In this document: positions 44,200 through 53,875 of the stretch, in pieces | Numbering within the stretch: the stretch's first letter is position 1 | Layout: each line of letters begins with the position of its first letter | NCBI RefSeq assembly: GCF_902833055.1 | Contig: NZ_CADFEJ010000026.1 | Location: 1 to 64,000 of the forward strand | Length of the DNA: 64,000 nucleotides | Origin: Burkholderia territorii | Lineage (GTDB): Bacteria > Pseudomonadota > Gammaproteobacteria > Burkholderiales > Burkholderiaceae | Direction: 5' to 3' | Translations under genes and position numbers: made by a program | The notes under the pieces: model-generated | Told to the model about the DNA's origin: nothing | The model's database searches: none | What the model saw: the letters and a program-made list of their open reading frames with translations, nothing else

Positions 44200-45618
44200 C
44201 TACTTCGAAATGGCTTCGAGCGCGATGCCCTTGGTGCGCGGCCCCATGAATCCGATCGCGGCCATCACGATCGCCATCGCGCCGGCGATGAACGCGAACA
44301 CGCCGAGCGTGCCGAAGCCCTTCAGCACGGCCGCGATCACGAACGACGAGAAGATCGCCGAGAAGCGGCTCCATGAATAGACGAAGCCCACCGCGCGCGC
44401 ACGGATCGACGTCGGGAACAACTCGGCCTGATACGCGTGGAAGCTGTACGACATGATGTTGCTCGCAAGCGTGAGCCCGATCCCGAGCACGATCAGGAAC
44501 GCACCCGCCGTCGTCTGGCTGAACACCAGCCCGCAGACGACGATCGCCGCCGCCATCGCGACGATCACCGACTTGCGCTCGAAGCGGTCGGCGATCACGA
44601 GGCCGATCAGCGGACCGAGCGGCGCCGCGAGCGCGATCACGCTCGAATACATGAGGCTCGACGTGATCGTGATGCCCTGCTTGATGAGCAGCGTCGGCAC
44701 CCAGTTCGCGAAACCGTAGAAGCCGACCGTCTGGAACACGTTGAAGATCGTCATCATGATCGTGCGGCTGCGATACGGCGGCACCCACATGTCGCGGAAG
44801 CTGCCGCGCGGCGGCACCGGCTCGGCCGGCGCGGGCGGCGGCAGCGGCCGGCCGTATTCGGCTTCGACCTTCGCCTCGAGCGCGCGCATGATGCGATCGG
44901 CTTCGTCGACGCGCCGCTGCTGCGCGAGCCAGCGCGGGCTCTCCGGCAACTCGCGGCGAATCCACCATACGAACAGCGCGCCGTGCGCGCCGATCAGCAC
45001 GACCCAGCGCCAGCCGTCGAGGCCGAGCGGGGCGTGCGGCACGAGCAGGTACGCGAGGAACGCGACCACCGGCACCGCGACGAACCCGACCGCCTGCTCG
45101 CACGCGAACGCGCGGCCACGGATCTGCTTCGGCACGAGCTCGGAGATGTACGTGCCGATCGTCACCATCTCGACGCCGAGGCCGAGACCGACGACGAAGC
45201 GCCAGAAGTTCAATCCGGCCGCCGTGTCCTGGAACGCCATCACGACGTTGGCGGCGGTGTACCACAGCAGCGACCACGTGAAGATCGCGCGGCGTCCGAA
45301 GCGGTCCGCGAGGAAGCCGCATGCGATCGTGCCGATGAAAAGGCCCGAGAACAGTGCGGCGATGAAGCTGGCGACGCCCGTGGTGCCGAACAGGCCATGC
45401 GTCGTCGTGGAGAGGATCCCGCTTTTCACGAGGCCCGGCGCGACGTAGCCGCTGTACAGCAGATCGTAGAGTTCGAAGAAGAAGCCGAGGCTCAGTAGCA
45501 CGACGAGCTTCCAGACGCTGCGGGTCGGCGGCAGGCGATCGAGGCGGGCTGAAATCGAGCCCGGGTCGATGGAAGAGGACGAGGCGGCTGCCTGTGGAAA
45601 GCTGTCCGTTGAGACCAT
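44200..45618 (-). CDS. MFS transporter, sugar/metabolite:H+ symporter type
   Basis: 472 residues from ATG 45618 (GGAG 11 bases upstream; the longer ORF upstream is non-coding in character). 12 predicted helices. MFS signatures ADRFGRRAIFTWSLL and LPESPRWLAQQRR after helix 6 and ELFPTSIRARAVGF in the second half point to the metabolite symporter/sugar-porter branch. The central cytoplasmic loop is Pro-rich (PLPPPAPAEPVPPRG). Substrate unknown; no catabolic genes adjoin it. Confidence 0.85.
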   Translation of the reverse strand: MVSTDSFPQAAASSSSIDPGSISARLDRLPPTRSVWKLVVLLSLGFFFELYDLLYSGYVAPGLVKSGILSTTTHGLFGTTGVASFIAALFSGLFIGTIACGFLADRFGRRAIFTWSLLWYTAANVVMAFQDTAAGLNFWRFVVGLGLGVEMVTIGTYISELVPKQIRGRAFACEQAVGFVAVPVVAFLAYLLVPHAPLGLDGWRWVVLIGAHGALFVWWIRRELPESPRWLAQQRRVDEADRIMRALEAKVEAEYGRPLPPPAPAEPVPPRGSFRDMWVPPYRSRTIMMTIFNVFQTVGFYGFANWVPTLLIKQGITITSSLMYSSVIALAAPLGPLIGLVIADRFERKSVIVAMAAAIVVCGLVFSQTTAGAFLIVLGIGLTLASNIMSYSFHAYQAELFPTSIRARAVGFVYSWSRFSAIFSSFVIAAVLKGFGTLGVFAFIAGAMAIVMAAIGFMGPRTKGIALEAISK

Positions 45619-46034
45619 CTTGGTCGTGTCTCCTGATCGTGTCGTGTGTTGTTGTTTGGCGGCCAGCGGGCCGCCGTCAAGCGATTCGCTGCATTGTACC
45701 GGCACGCCGCGCGACCCGCGTTGCATGGCGAACCTGTTCGGATACCCTACTTTCGCGCCCGATATTGTGTAAATTCCGTAACCGTCTGTCGAATCTGTAA
45801 GGCACGCCGGCGTCGCGAAGTTCCGCTGCCGGCCCGCGCATGCGACCGTCACGGCCGCGCCGGCAAGGGCCTGCGCGACATCGGATGCCCGCGCGCGCAC
45901 TGCGGCACGCGGCGGCCGACGCGCACGATCGGCAGCGCCGCGGCCGCCGCGCCCCGGTAACATGCTACCGGGCCAACTTCCGGCTTCCGGGGCGCCTTCG
46001 CGCGCCCGACATTGTCGGCAAAACGTAAGCATCC
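45619..46034. other. Divergent promoter region, MFS / MscS
   Basis: 416 bases with no supported gene. Short AT-richer segments near 45755-45800 and 46010-46030 may hold the two promoters. No operator repeat was recognised. Confidence 0.45.
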
Positions 46035-48494
46035 ATGTCCATACAACGACTATCCACGTACGCACGCCGGATCGCGCTGTTCGCACTGCTGCAGTTCGCG
46101 GCGATCGCCGCCGCGTCGGCGTTTCCGACGGCCGCGTCCGCGCCGGGCGCGAGCGGCGTCGGCGCCCCCGTGCCGGCGATTTCGCTCGGCGAGGCCGTTG
46201 CGCAACTCAAGCAGATGCAGGTGCAACAGGACCGCATCAAGCAGCAGACGTCGAACGCGACCAACAGCAAGGAGCTCGACGAGCTCGCCGAAGCAACCCA
46301 GGAGCTGAGCGCCGACGTCGACAAGCTGCAGAGCCAGCTCGCGCCGCAACGCACGCAGGTCCAGGCGCAGCTCGACGTGCTCGGCCCGCCGCCGGCTCCG
46401 GGCGCATCGCCCGAAACACCCGCCGTCGAACAGCAACGGGCGACGTTGAACGCACGCAAGGCGCAGATCGACGCGGCGCTGAAGCAGGCCGCCGACCAGA
46501 AGACCAACCTCGCGAACCTGAACGACCAGTTCTCGAAGCTGCACCGCAGCCTGTTGAAGAACCAGCTCGCGTTCCGCTCCGGCAGCATCTTCGGCGCGCA
46601 GTTCTGGATGCCGCTGTTCCATCTGTCGCCGGACGACGTGCAGCGGCTCGACGATTTCAACGACGAACTGCGCGACATGCTGCGCTCGTCCTGGACGCCC
46701 GGCCAGCGCGCGCTCACCACGTTGCTGATGATCGCCGCGTTCGCGGTCTGGCTCGGCGGCCGCCGCATCGTCGAACGCGGGCTCGCATGGTTCTGCCTGA
46801 ACCGCCTGCCGCCCACCCGGCTGCGCCGCAGCGCGCTGGCGCTGGCGACGGCGTTCTCGACGCTGCTCGCGACCGCGGTCGCCGTCCAGATCCTCTATCT
46901 CGCGCTCGCCCGCCACGCCGAACTCACGTCGTCGATGACGGATCTGTGGGACCAGTTCGCGAAGCTCGCCGTGACCTGCGCGCTGATTGCCGGCCTCGGC
47001 CGCGCGCTGCTCTGCACGAAGCATCCGTCGTGGCGCCTGCCCGCGCTCGCCGATCCCGTCGCGCTCGCGATGAAGCCGTTCCCCGGTGTGCTGGCCGCGC
47101 TGCTGTTGATGTCCGGCACGCTCGAATCGATCAACCGGATCGTCGACACCAGCCTGTCCGTCACGCTGTTCGGTCGCGGCATCGTCTCGCTCGTCGTCGC
47201 GCTGACCGTCGGCGCGTCGATCCTGCGCGCGAATCGCGTACGCAGCGCGCTTGCGGCGTCCGGCGAGTCGCCCGAGGATCGTTCGACGCTCGCGGGGCTC
47301 ATCCATGCGGGCGTCACGCTGGCGATCGTCGTGTCGCTCGGCGCGCTGCTGATCGGCTACATCACCGTCGCACGCTTCATCACGTACGAGCTCGTGTGGT
47401 TCGAGATCGTGCTGTGCAGCGTCTACATCATGACGCAGCTGACGCGCGACGCGAGCGAGAGCCTGTTCTCCGCGAACCTGTCGACCGGCAAGCAGATCAA
47501 GCACCTGTTCGCGCTCGACGACCGGCATCTCGACCAGGCGCACACCGTCGTGTCCGGCCTCGGCACGAGCCTGCTGATGCTGGTCGCAGCGATCGCGTTG
47601 CTGACGGGCGGCTTCGGCACGACGCCGAGCGACCTGCTCGACAGTGCGCTCGCGATGATCGGCGGCCAGCGGCTGCAGAGCCTGAACATCATGCCGGACC
47701 GGATCATGAACGCGGTGATCGGGTTCGCGATCGGCTTCTACCTGCTGCGCTCGGTGCGCCGCTGGCTCGATGGCGAGTTCATGCCGGCGCTCGGCATGGA
47801 TGCGGGAATGCGCGTGTCGCTCATCACGCTGTTCACCAACGTCGGCTACGTGCTGCTCGTGCTGATGACGCTGGGCCTGCTCGGCGTCAGATGGAGCAAT
47901 CTCGCGTGGATCGTCAGCGCGCTGTCGGTCGGTATCGGCTTCGGCCTCCAGGAGATCGTGAAGAACTTCGTGTCGGGGCTGATCCTGCTGACCGAGCGTC
48001 CCGTCAAGGTGGGCGACATGGTCAGCATCGCGGGTGTGGAAGGCGACATCCGCCGCATCAACGTGCGCGCGACCGAGATCCAGCTCAGCGACCGCTCGAC
48101 CGTGATCGTGCCGAACTCGCAGCTGATCTCGCAGAACGTGCGCAACGTGACGATGGGCAACAGCACGCAGGGCGTCGCGACGTTGATGCTGACGTTCCCG
48201 CTGAACACCGACCCGGAGCAGGTGCGCGACCTGCTGCTCGATGCCTATCGCGAGCATCCGGCGATTCTCGAAAAACCGGCGCCGTCGGTCACGTTCAGCC
48301 AGCTGGCGCCCGACGGGATCACGCTGAGCGTCACGGGCTACGTGGCGAGCCCGCGGATCGCGAGCTCGACGAAGAGTGACCTGCTGTTCGAGATCCTGAA
48401 GCAGTTGCGGGCGGCGCAGATCACGCTGTCGACCCCGCAGATGCTGGTCGTGCAGAACATGCCGGCCAGCGACGGAGCGACCCGGCACGAATGA
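46035..48494 (+). CDS. Large MscS-family mechanosensitive channel with N-terminal periplasmic domain (DUF3772-like)
   Basis: 819 residues. A signal peptide ends SAFP (about 30). A Gln-rich coiled-coil periplasmic domain (about 50-175: QMQVQQDRIKQQTSN, ELSADVDKLQSQLAPQ) resembles DUF3772. About ten membrane helices follow (225-640), the last a glycine-rich pore helix in NLAWIVSALSVGIGFGLQEI. The cytoplasmic beta and alpha/beta domains have VKVGDMVSIAGVEGDI and IVPNSQLISQNVRN. It releases solutes on hypo-osmotic shock. The size fits the MscK/YbiO-like group. Confidence 0.9.
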   Translation: MSIQRLSTYARRIALFALLQFAAIAAASAFPTAASAPGASGVGAPVPAISLGEAVAQLKQMQVQQDRIKQQTSNATNSKELDELAEATQELSADVDKLQSQLAPQRTQVQAQLDVLGPPPAPGASPETPAVEQQRATLNARKAQIDAALKQAADQKTNLANLNDQFSKLHRSLLKNQLAFRSGSIFGAQFWMPLFHLSPDDVQRLDDFNDELRDMLRSSWTPGQRALTTLLMIAAFAVWLGGRRIVERGLAWFCLNRLPPTRLRRSALALATAFSTLLATAVAVQILYLALARHAELTSSMTDLWDQFAKLAVTCALIAGLGRALLCTKHPSWRLPALADPVALAMKPFPGVLAALLLMSGTLESINRIVDTSLSVTLFGRGIVSLVVALTVGASILRANRVRSALAASGESPEDRSTLAGLIHAGVTLAIVVSLGALLIGYITVARFITYELVWFEIVLCSVYIMTQLTRDASESLFSANLSTGKQIKHLFALDDRHLDQAHTVVSGLGTSLLMLVAAIALLTGGFGTTPSDLLDSALAMIGGQRLQSLNIMPDRIMNAVIGFAIGFYLLRSVRRWLDGEFMPALGMDAGMRVSLITLFTNVGYVLLVLMTLGLLGVRWSNLAWIVSALSVGIGFGLQEIVKNFVSGLILLTERPVKVGDMVSIAGVEGDIRRINVRATEIQLSDRSTVIVPNSQLISQNVRNVTMGNSTQGVATLMLTFPLNTDPEQVRDLLLDAYREHPAILEKPAPSVTFSQLAPDGITLSVTGYVASPRIASSTKSDLLFEILKQLRAAQITLSTPQMLVVQNMPASDGATRHE

Positions 48495-48552
48495 AGACGT
48501 GACCGGGGGGGCGCGGATCGGGCATCGCCGCGCGCGCATCGTCGAAAACGAC

Positions 48553-48590
48553 ACGGGCCGGTTACCGCTTTCGCGGCAACCGGCCCGTTT
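48553..48590. terminator. Strong bidirectional terminator
   Basis: ACGGGCCGGTT...CCGC and GCGG...AACCGGCCCGT (48553-48568 and 48573-48588) pair over 15 positions with one mismatch around a TTTC loop, followed by TTTTC in context on +. It lies between the convergent channel and aldehyde dehydrogenase genes and can serve both. Confidence 0.8.
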
Positions 48591-48627
48591 TCATTCGACG
48601 GTCAACGCGCCCTTGCGGGCGCCTCCG

Positions 48628-50139
48628 TCACACGTCGAACTTCACGCCCTGCGCCAGCGGCAGCTGGCGGCTGTAGTTGATCGTGTTCGTCGCGCGGCGC
48701 ATGTATGCCTTCCATGCATCCGAACCCGACTCGCGGCCGCCGCCCGTTTCCTTCTCGCCGCCGAATGCGCCGCCAATCTCCGCGCCGCTCGTGCCGATGT
48801 TCACGTTGACGATCCCGCAATCGCTGCCCGCCGCCGACATGAACTGCTCGGCCTCGCGCATGTCGTTGGTGAAGATCGCCGACGACAGGCCCTGCGGCAC
48901 CGCGTTGTGCACCTCGATCGCATCCTCGAAGTTGTCGTAGACCATCACGTAGAGAATCGGCGCGAACGTCTCGCGCTCGACCACCGCCGATTGCTTCGGC
49001 ATCCGCACGATGGCCGGACGCACGTAGTACGCATCGGCGTGGCCGACGTCGACTCGCTCGCCGCCCTTCACTTCGCCGCCCTGCTCGCGCGCATCGGCCA
49101 GCGCCTTCTGCATCGCGTCGAACGACGCACGGTCGACCAGCGGGCCGACGAGCGTGCCTTCCTCGAGCGGGTTGCCGACCTTCACCGATGCGTAGGCCTT
49201 CTCGATGCGCGGCAGCAGCTGGTCGACGATGCTGCGATGCACGATCAGGCGGCGCAGCGTCGTGCAACGCTGGCCTGCCGTGCCGACCGCCGCGAACGTA
49301 ACCGCACGCACGACGAGGTCGAGGTCGGCGCTCGGCGCGACGATCATCCCGTTGTTGCCGCCAAGCTCGAGGATACCGCGCGCGAGACGCTGGCTCAGCA
49401 CCTTCGCGACTTCCTGACCCATCCGCACGCTGCCCGTCGCGCTCACGACCGGCACCTTCCGCGACGAGGTCAGCACCTCGCCCACGTCGCGCATGCCGAG
49501 CACGAGCTGGCTCAGGCCTTGCGGCGCGACGCCGGGATGCGTCTTGTCGAATTCGCGCAGCGCCTTGGCGAGCAACTGATGACATGCGATCGCGGTGAGC
49601 GGCGTCTTTTCCGACGGCTTCCACACGACCGAATCGCCGCAGACGAACGCGAGCGCGGCATTCCACGCCCACACCGCGACCGGGAAGTTGAACGCCGAAA
49701 TCACGCCGCACACGCCGATCGGATGCCACGTCTCCATCATCCGGTGGCCGGGGCGCTCGGATGCGATGGTCAGGCCGTAAAGCTGGCGCGACAGGCCGAC
49801 CGCGAAGTCGCAGATGTCGATCATTTCCTGCACTTCGCCGAGGCCTTCCGACGTGATCTTGCCCGCTTCGAGCGTGACGAGGCGGCCGAGCTCGGCCTTG
49901 TGCTCGCGCAGCACGTTGCCGAACACGCGCACGAACTCGCCGCGCACCGGCGCCGGCACCGTGCGCCACTTGAGGAATGCGTCGTGCGCGGCGTCGATCT
50001 TGCGCTCGGCGTCGGCGGGCGAGTCGACCGCCAGCGTCGCGAGCGTCGCGCCGTCGAGCGGCGAACGCGCGGTCAGCGCGTTGCCTTTCCACTGGGCGAG
50101 ATCGATGTCGAGCGCAGCAAGAATGTCGTTGAATTGCAT
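48628..50139 (-). CDS. amaB: Alpha-aminoadipate semialdehyde dehydrogenase (ALDH7 family)
   Basis: 503 residues from ATG 50139 (AGAGGAAG upstream). Aldehyde dehydrogenase with Asn151 (SAFNFPVAVW), general base Glu258 (LELGGNN) and nucleophile Cys292 (GQRCTTL). The C-terminal region GTSGAEIGGAFGGEKETGGGRESG is typical of ALDH7/antiquitin enzymes. It oxidises alpha-aminoadipate semialdehyde (in equilibrium with piperideine-6-carboxylate) to 2-aminoadipate. Divergent from a lysine-type permease and a pipecolate-oxidase-like gene, which supports the AmaB assignment. Confidence 0.88.
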   Translation of the reverse strand: MQFNDILAALDIDLAQWKGNALTARSPLDGATLATLAVDSPADAERKIDAAHDAFLKWRTVPAPVRGEFVRVFGNVLREHKAELGRLVTLEAGKITSEGLGEVQEMIDICDFAVGLSRQLYGLTIASERPGHRMMETWHPIGVCGVISAFNFPVAVWAWNAALAFVCGDSVVWKPSEKTPLTAIACHQLLAKALREFDKTHPGVAPQGLSQLVLGMRDVGEVLTSSRKVPVVSATGSVRMGQEVAKVLSQRLARGILELGGNNGMIVAPSADLDLVVRAVTFAAVGTAGQRCTTLRRLIVHRSIVDQLLPRIEKAYASVKVGNPLEEGTLVGPLVDRASFDAMQKALADAREQGGEVKGGERVDVGHADAYYVRPAIVRMPKQSAVVERETFAPILYVMVYDNFEDAIEVHNAVPQGLSSAIFTNDMREAEQFMSAAGSDCGIVNVNIGTSGAEIGGAFGGEKETGGGRESGSDAWKAYMRRATNTINYSRQLPLAQGVKFDV

Positions 50140-50775
50140 CACTTCCTCTTCAGGGACAGATTGATCGGTGCGGCGGCGACGCCGCCCGCGTGATTCGATT
50201 GGAGCGCGTTCGCGCGCCCTGTGCAAGCGGATGTGCGGCTCGGCAGGCCCGGCGCGCCGTGTGGCGCATCGCCCGGTGCCGCCGCCGGAAACCCCGGCCG
50301 GGCGGCACGCCGCGGCCTCGCGAGGCACGATCCATGAGACACATTGTCGGCGGCCACAAGTCGGCCCGCTATTGATATTAACTCACGACTTCATTCCGAA
50401 AACGCAACATCCGGGCAGCACGAATCCCCGTGTTTCGGCATCGGCGCGCGACCTGTCCAGCGCTGGCAGCCGGCGCGCCGAAGAGCTTTCGATGCGCCGC
50501 AGGTTGATGACAAAGTTGCATCACCCAGTGCGGAAATATCGTTTGCCGCGCTTGCGGGCCGCACACACAATCGGGTGGCGTCGAGGTGTACCGCACCCGG
50601 CGCACCGACGGCCGTCCAGCAACGGCCGCACGACAGACGAAGGCGACACGCGTCGCGGCCCGCTGCACCGGCAGGTCGGGATCAAGCCCGCAAAGCCGTG
50701 CCGCGCTGCCCGCCCGGCGACACGTCGCCCCTTCGTCGCCAAAAAACAATCCGGAGACAGCGCTCAGCACCCGCC
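50140..50775. other. Long divergent regulatory stretch, amaB / permease
   Basis: 636 bases without a supported gene. AT-rich patches at about 50365-50400 and 50505-50545 are promoter candidates. The ORFs crossing it are Arg/Ala-rich. The nearby TetR regulator may bind here, but I found no clear palindrome. Confidence 0.45.
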
Positions 50776-52356
50776 ATGCATTCAGATGCCCGCCCCGACT
50801 CGCCCCGTCCGTCCGGCTCGCCGCCCGCGAAGCCGTCCCTTCACCGCGCGCTGCAGGCACGCCATCTGCGGATGATCGCGATCGGCGGCTCGATCGGCAC
50901 GGGCCTGTTCGTCGCGTCCGGCGCGTCGATCTCGCAAGCCGGCCCCGGCGGCGCGATGCTCGCTTACATGCTGATCGGCCTGATGGTCTACTTCCTGATG
51001 ACGAGCCTCGGCGAAATGGCCGCGTTCATGCCGGTCTCGGGCTCGTTCGCGACCTACGGCGCGAAATTCGTCGACGAGGGCTTCGGCTTCGCGCTCGGCT
51101 GGAACTACTGGTACAGCTGGGCCGTGACGCTCGCGGTCGAGCTCGTCGCCGCGCAGCTCGTGATGCACTACTGGTTTCCGCATGTGCCGGGCGTCTGGTG
51201 GAGCGCGATCTTCCTCGCGCTGATCTTCGCGCTCAATGCGTTGTCGGTACGCGGCTTCGGGGAAGCCGAATACTGGTTCGCGCTGATCAAGGTGCTGACG
51301 GTGCTCGCGTTCGTCGGCGTCGGCCTGATGATGATCTTCGGCATCATGCAGGGCGGCCCGAGCGCGGGATGGGGCAACTTCACCATCGGCGACGCGCCCT
51401 TCGTGGGCGGTTGGGCAACGATGCTCGGCGTCGCGATGATCGCGGGCTTCTCGTTCCAGGGCACCGAAATGATCGGTGTCGCGGCCGGCGAATCGGAGAA
51501 TCCGCGCACGACGATCCCGCGCGCGGTCAGCCAGATCTTCTGGCGCATCCTGCTGTTCTACGTATTCGCGATCTTCGTGATCGGCGTGCTGATTCCGTAC
51601 ACCGACCCGAGCCTGCTGAAGAACGACGTGACCGACATCGGCGTGAGCCCGTTTACGCTCGTGTTCCGCCACGCCGGCCTCGCGTTCGCGGCCGGCGTGA
51701 TGAACGCGGTGATCCTGACGGCCGTGCTGTCGGCCGGCAACTCGGGCATGTATGCGTCGACGCGGATGCTCTACAACCTCGCGGTCGAAGGCCGCGCGCC
51801 GAAGCTGTTCGCGAAGCTGTCGGCCGGCGGCGTGCCGCGCAACGCGCTGTACGCGACGACCGCCGTCGGCGCGCTGTGCTTCCTCACATCGCTGTATGGC
51901 GACAAGACCGTCTACCTGTGGCTGCTGAACACGTCGGGCATGGCGGGTTTCATCACCTGGCTCGGCATCGCGGTCAGCCATTACCGGTTCCGCAAGGGCT
52001 TCCTCAAGCAGGGCTATCGGCTCGACCAGTTGCCGTACCGGTCGAAGTGGTTCCCGTTCGGCCCGCTGTTCGCATTCGCATTGTGCGCGATCGTCGCGCT
52101 CGGCCAGGACTACCAGGCGTTCCTCGCCGACAAGATCGACTGGGCCGGCATCGCCGCAACCTACATCGGCCTGCCGTTCTTCCTCGCGATCTGGCTCGGC
52201 TACGCGCTGGTGCGCAAATGCCGCCTCGTCCGCTACGAGGACATGGAGATCGCGCCGTGGATCGAGCGCAACGCGACAGCCGAAGCGACGCCGAAGGCCG
52301 ACGCCGGCTATCCGGCCTACGTCGCCGCCCCGGCCAATCCGACGCCGGGCGCCTGA
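50776..52356 (+). CDS. Amino-acid permease, LysP-like (APC family)
   Basis: 526 residues from ATG 50776. The Shine-Dalgarno is not obvious, but the protein then begins like the family (LHRALQARHLRMIAIGGSIGTGLFVASG). 12 helices; GTEMIGVAAGESENPRTTIPRAV and the late loop RFRKGFLKQGYRLDQLPYRS are APC amino-acid permease hallmarks. The resemblance is to lysine-specific permeases. The location between amaB and amaA genes suggests uptake of lysine or pipecolate. Confidence 0.85.
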   Translation: MHSDARPDSPRPSGSPPAKPSLHRALQARHLRMIAIGGSIGTGLFVASGASISQAGPGGAMLAYMLIGLMVYFLMTSLGEMAAFMPVSGSFATYGAKFVDEGFGFALGWNYWYSWAVTLAVELVAAQLVMHYWFPHVPGVWWSAIFLALIFALNALSVRGFGEAEYWFALIKVLTVLAFVGVGLMMIFGIMQGGPSAGWGNFTIGDAPFVGGWATMLGVAMIAGFSFQGTEMIGVAAGESENPRTTIPRAVSQIFWRILLFYVFAIFVIGVLIPYTDPSLLKNDVTDIGVSPFTLVFRHAGLAFAAGVMNAVILTAVLSAGNSGMYASTRMLYNLAVEGRAPKLFAKLSAGGVPRNALYATTAVGALCFLTSLYGDKTVYLWLLNTSGMAGFITWLGIAVSHYRFRKGFLKQGYRLDQLPYRSKWFPFGPLFAFALCAIVALGQDYQAFLADKIDWAGIAATYIGLPFFLAIWLGYALVRKCRLVRYEDMEIAPWIERNATAEATPKADAGYPAYVAAPANPTPGA

Positions 52357-52491
52357 CGGCCGGCCGTGCAACGGCCGCCGCCCGGCCGCCGCGGCCGTCG
52401 CGCTGAAATCCCCATTCGACGCGGCGCGCGCGTTCAGGCAAGATCGACGCGCGCCGTCCGCTTTTCCGCCGTTACGAGTCACAAAAAACGC

Positions 52492-53760
52492 ATGCAGAAC
52501 TTCTACGAAGCCACCGTTACCCGCCAGCCCTACCCGCAACTGACCGGCACGATCGACACGCAGGTCTGCATCGTCGGCGGCGGCCTCGCAGGCCTGTGCA
52601 CGGCACTGGGCCTCGTCGAGCGCGGCGTGCGGGATGTCGTCGTGCTCGACGGCGAACGGGTCGGCTTCGGCGCGTCGGGCCGCAACGGCGGCTTCGTGTT
52701 CGGCGGCTACAGCCTCGACAACGCGGACCTGTTGCGCACGCTCGGCCGCGACGAAGGCCGCCGCCTGTACCGGCTCACCGTCGACGCGGTCGACCTGATC
52801 CGCGCGCGGATCGCTCGCTACGGAATCGACTGCGACATCGTCGACGAGGGCGTGATGCTCGCGAACTGGTTCGACGATCCGTCGCGGCTCGACGGCGTGC
52901 GCACGCTGATGAAGCAGGAATTCAACGTCGACTGGGAACCGGTCGCGACCGACGCGCTGCGTGCGCGGCTGAAGACACGGCGCTATTACGGCGGCCTGTT
53001 CGAGCCGAACGCATTTCACTTCCATCCGCTCAAGTACGTGCTCGGCGTCGCGGCGGCCGCGTCGCGCGGCGGCGCACGCGTGTACGAACGCTCGGCGGCA
53101 CTCGGCATCGCGCGCGAAGGCGCCGGCTACGTCGTGCGCACGGCGCAGGGCACGGTGCGCGCGAAGGACGTCGTGTTCGCCGGCGGCGGCTATGCGCGCG
53201 GCGTGTCGCCGCGCATCGAGCGCGCGGTGCTGCCGATCGCGACCTACGTGATCGCGACCGAACCGCTCGGCACGCGCCTGCCGGACGCGATCGACGCGCC
53301 GTACGCGATCTACGACACGCGTTTCGCGTTCGACTACTACCGTCCGCTGAAGGACACGCGGATTCTGTGGGGCGGCCGGATCTCGGTGCTCGATCGCGGC
53401 CCGGACGCGATCGCGCGGCTGCTGCGACGCGACCTGCTGCGCGTGTATCCGCAGCTCGACGGCGTGAAGGTCGAATACGCGTGGGGCGGCCTGATGAGCT
53501 ACGCGCGGCACAAGATGCCGCAGATCGGCCGCGACGCGGACGGCGTCTGGCATGCGATCGCATTCGGCGGCCACGGGATGGCGCCGACCACCGTCGCCGG
53601 CGAAGCGCTCGCCGCCGCGCTGGCCGGGGAGCGGCCCGTGCCGGAAGGCTTCGCCGCATTCGGGCTCACGCGCACGTTCGGGCTCGCGGGGCTCGCCGCT
53701 GCGCAGCTCACGTACACCGCGTACCAGGCCCGCGACGCGCTCGCGGCGTGCCGGCGCTGA
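52492..53760 (+). CDS. amaA: FAD-dependent oxidoreductase, L-pipecolate oxidase-like
   Basis: 422 residues, DAO family. The FAD dinucleotide fold is CIVGGGLAGLCTALGL (about 25-40), then GFGASGRNGGFV and the C-terminal FAD loop AFGGHGMAPTTVAGE. It should oxidise L-pipecolate to piperideine-6-carboxylate, the substrate pool of AmaB. Downstream of the LysP-like gene by 135 bases. Other amine oxidases of the family (for example PuuB-like) look alike, so the AmaA call rests on the neighbours. Confidence 0.78.
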   Translation: MQNFYEATVTRQPYPQLTGTIDTQVCIVGGGLAGLCTALGLVERGVRDVVVLDGERVGFGASGRNGGFVFGGYSLDNADLLRTLGRDEGRRLYRLTVDAVDLIRARIARYGIDCDIVDEGVMLANWFDDPSRLDGVRTLMKQEFNVDWEPVATDALRARLKTRRYYGGLFEPNAFHFHPLKYVLGVAAAASRGGARVYERSAALGIAREGAGYVVRTAQGTVRAKDVVFAGGGYARGVSPRIERAVLPIATYVIATEPLGTRLPDAIDAPYAIYDTRFAFDYYRPLKDTRILWGGRISVLDRGPDAIARLLRRDLLRVYPQLDGVKVEYAWGGLMSYARHKMPQIGRDADGVWHAIAFGGHGMAPTTVAGEALAAALAGERPVPEGFAAFGLTRTFGLAGLAAAQLTYTAYQARDALAACRR

Positions 53761-53780
53761 GCGGCGTCAGCGGCCCGAAT

Positions 53781-53815
53781 CGCCCGGCCGATTAGAGCGA
53801 AAGGTCGGCCGGGCG
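53781..53815 (+). terminator. Hairpin after the pipecolate oxidase gene
   Basis: CGCCCGGCCGA (53781-53791) and TCGGCCGGGCG (53805-53815) form a perfect 11-bp stem 20 bases after the stop codon; only a short CATTTC follows. Confidence 0.5.
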
Positions 53816-53875
53816 GCCATTTCCCGCATGCTAGAATGGTTTCTTCATGCCGCCGCGAACCCACAACAAAGTCAC

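Noticed and set aside
46050..48554. 834-residue - strand ORF
   Set aside because: Antisense to the MscS-family channel; composition typical of a shadow frame.
50782..53574. 930-residue - strand ORF
   Set aside because: Lies opposite the permease and pipecolate-oxidase genes, has biased composition and no recognisable domain.
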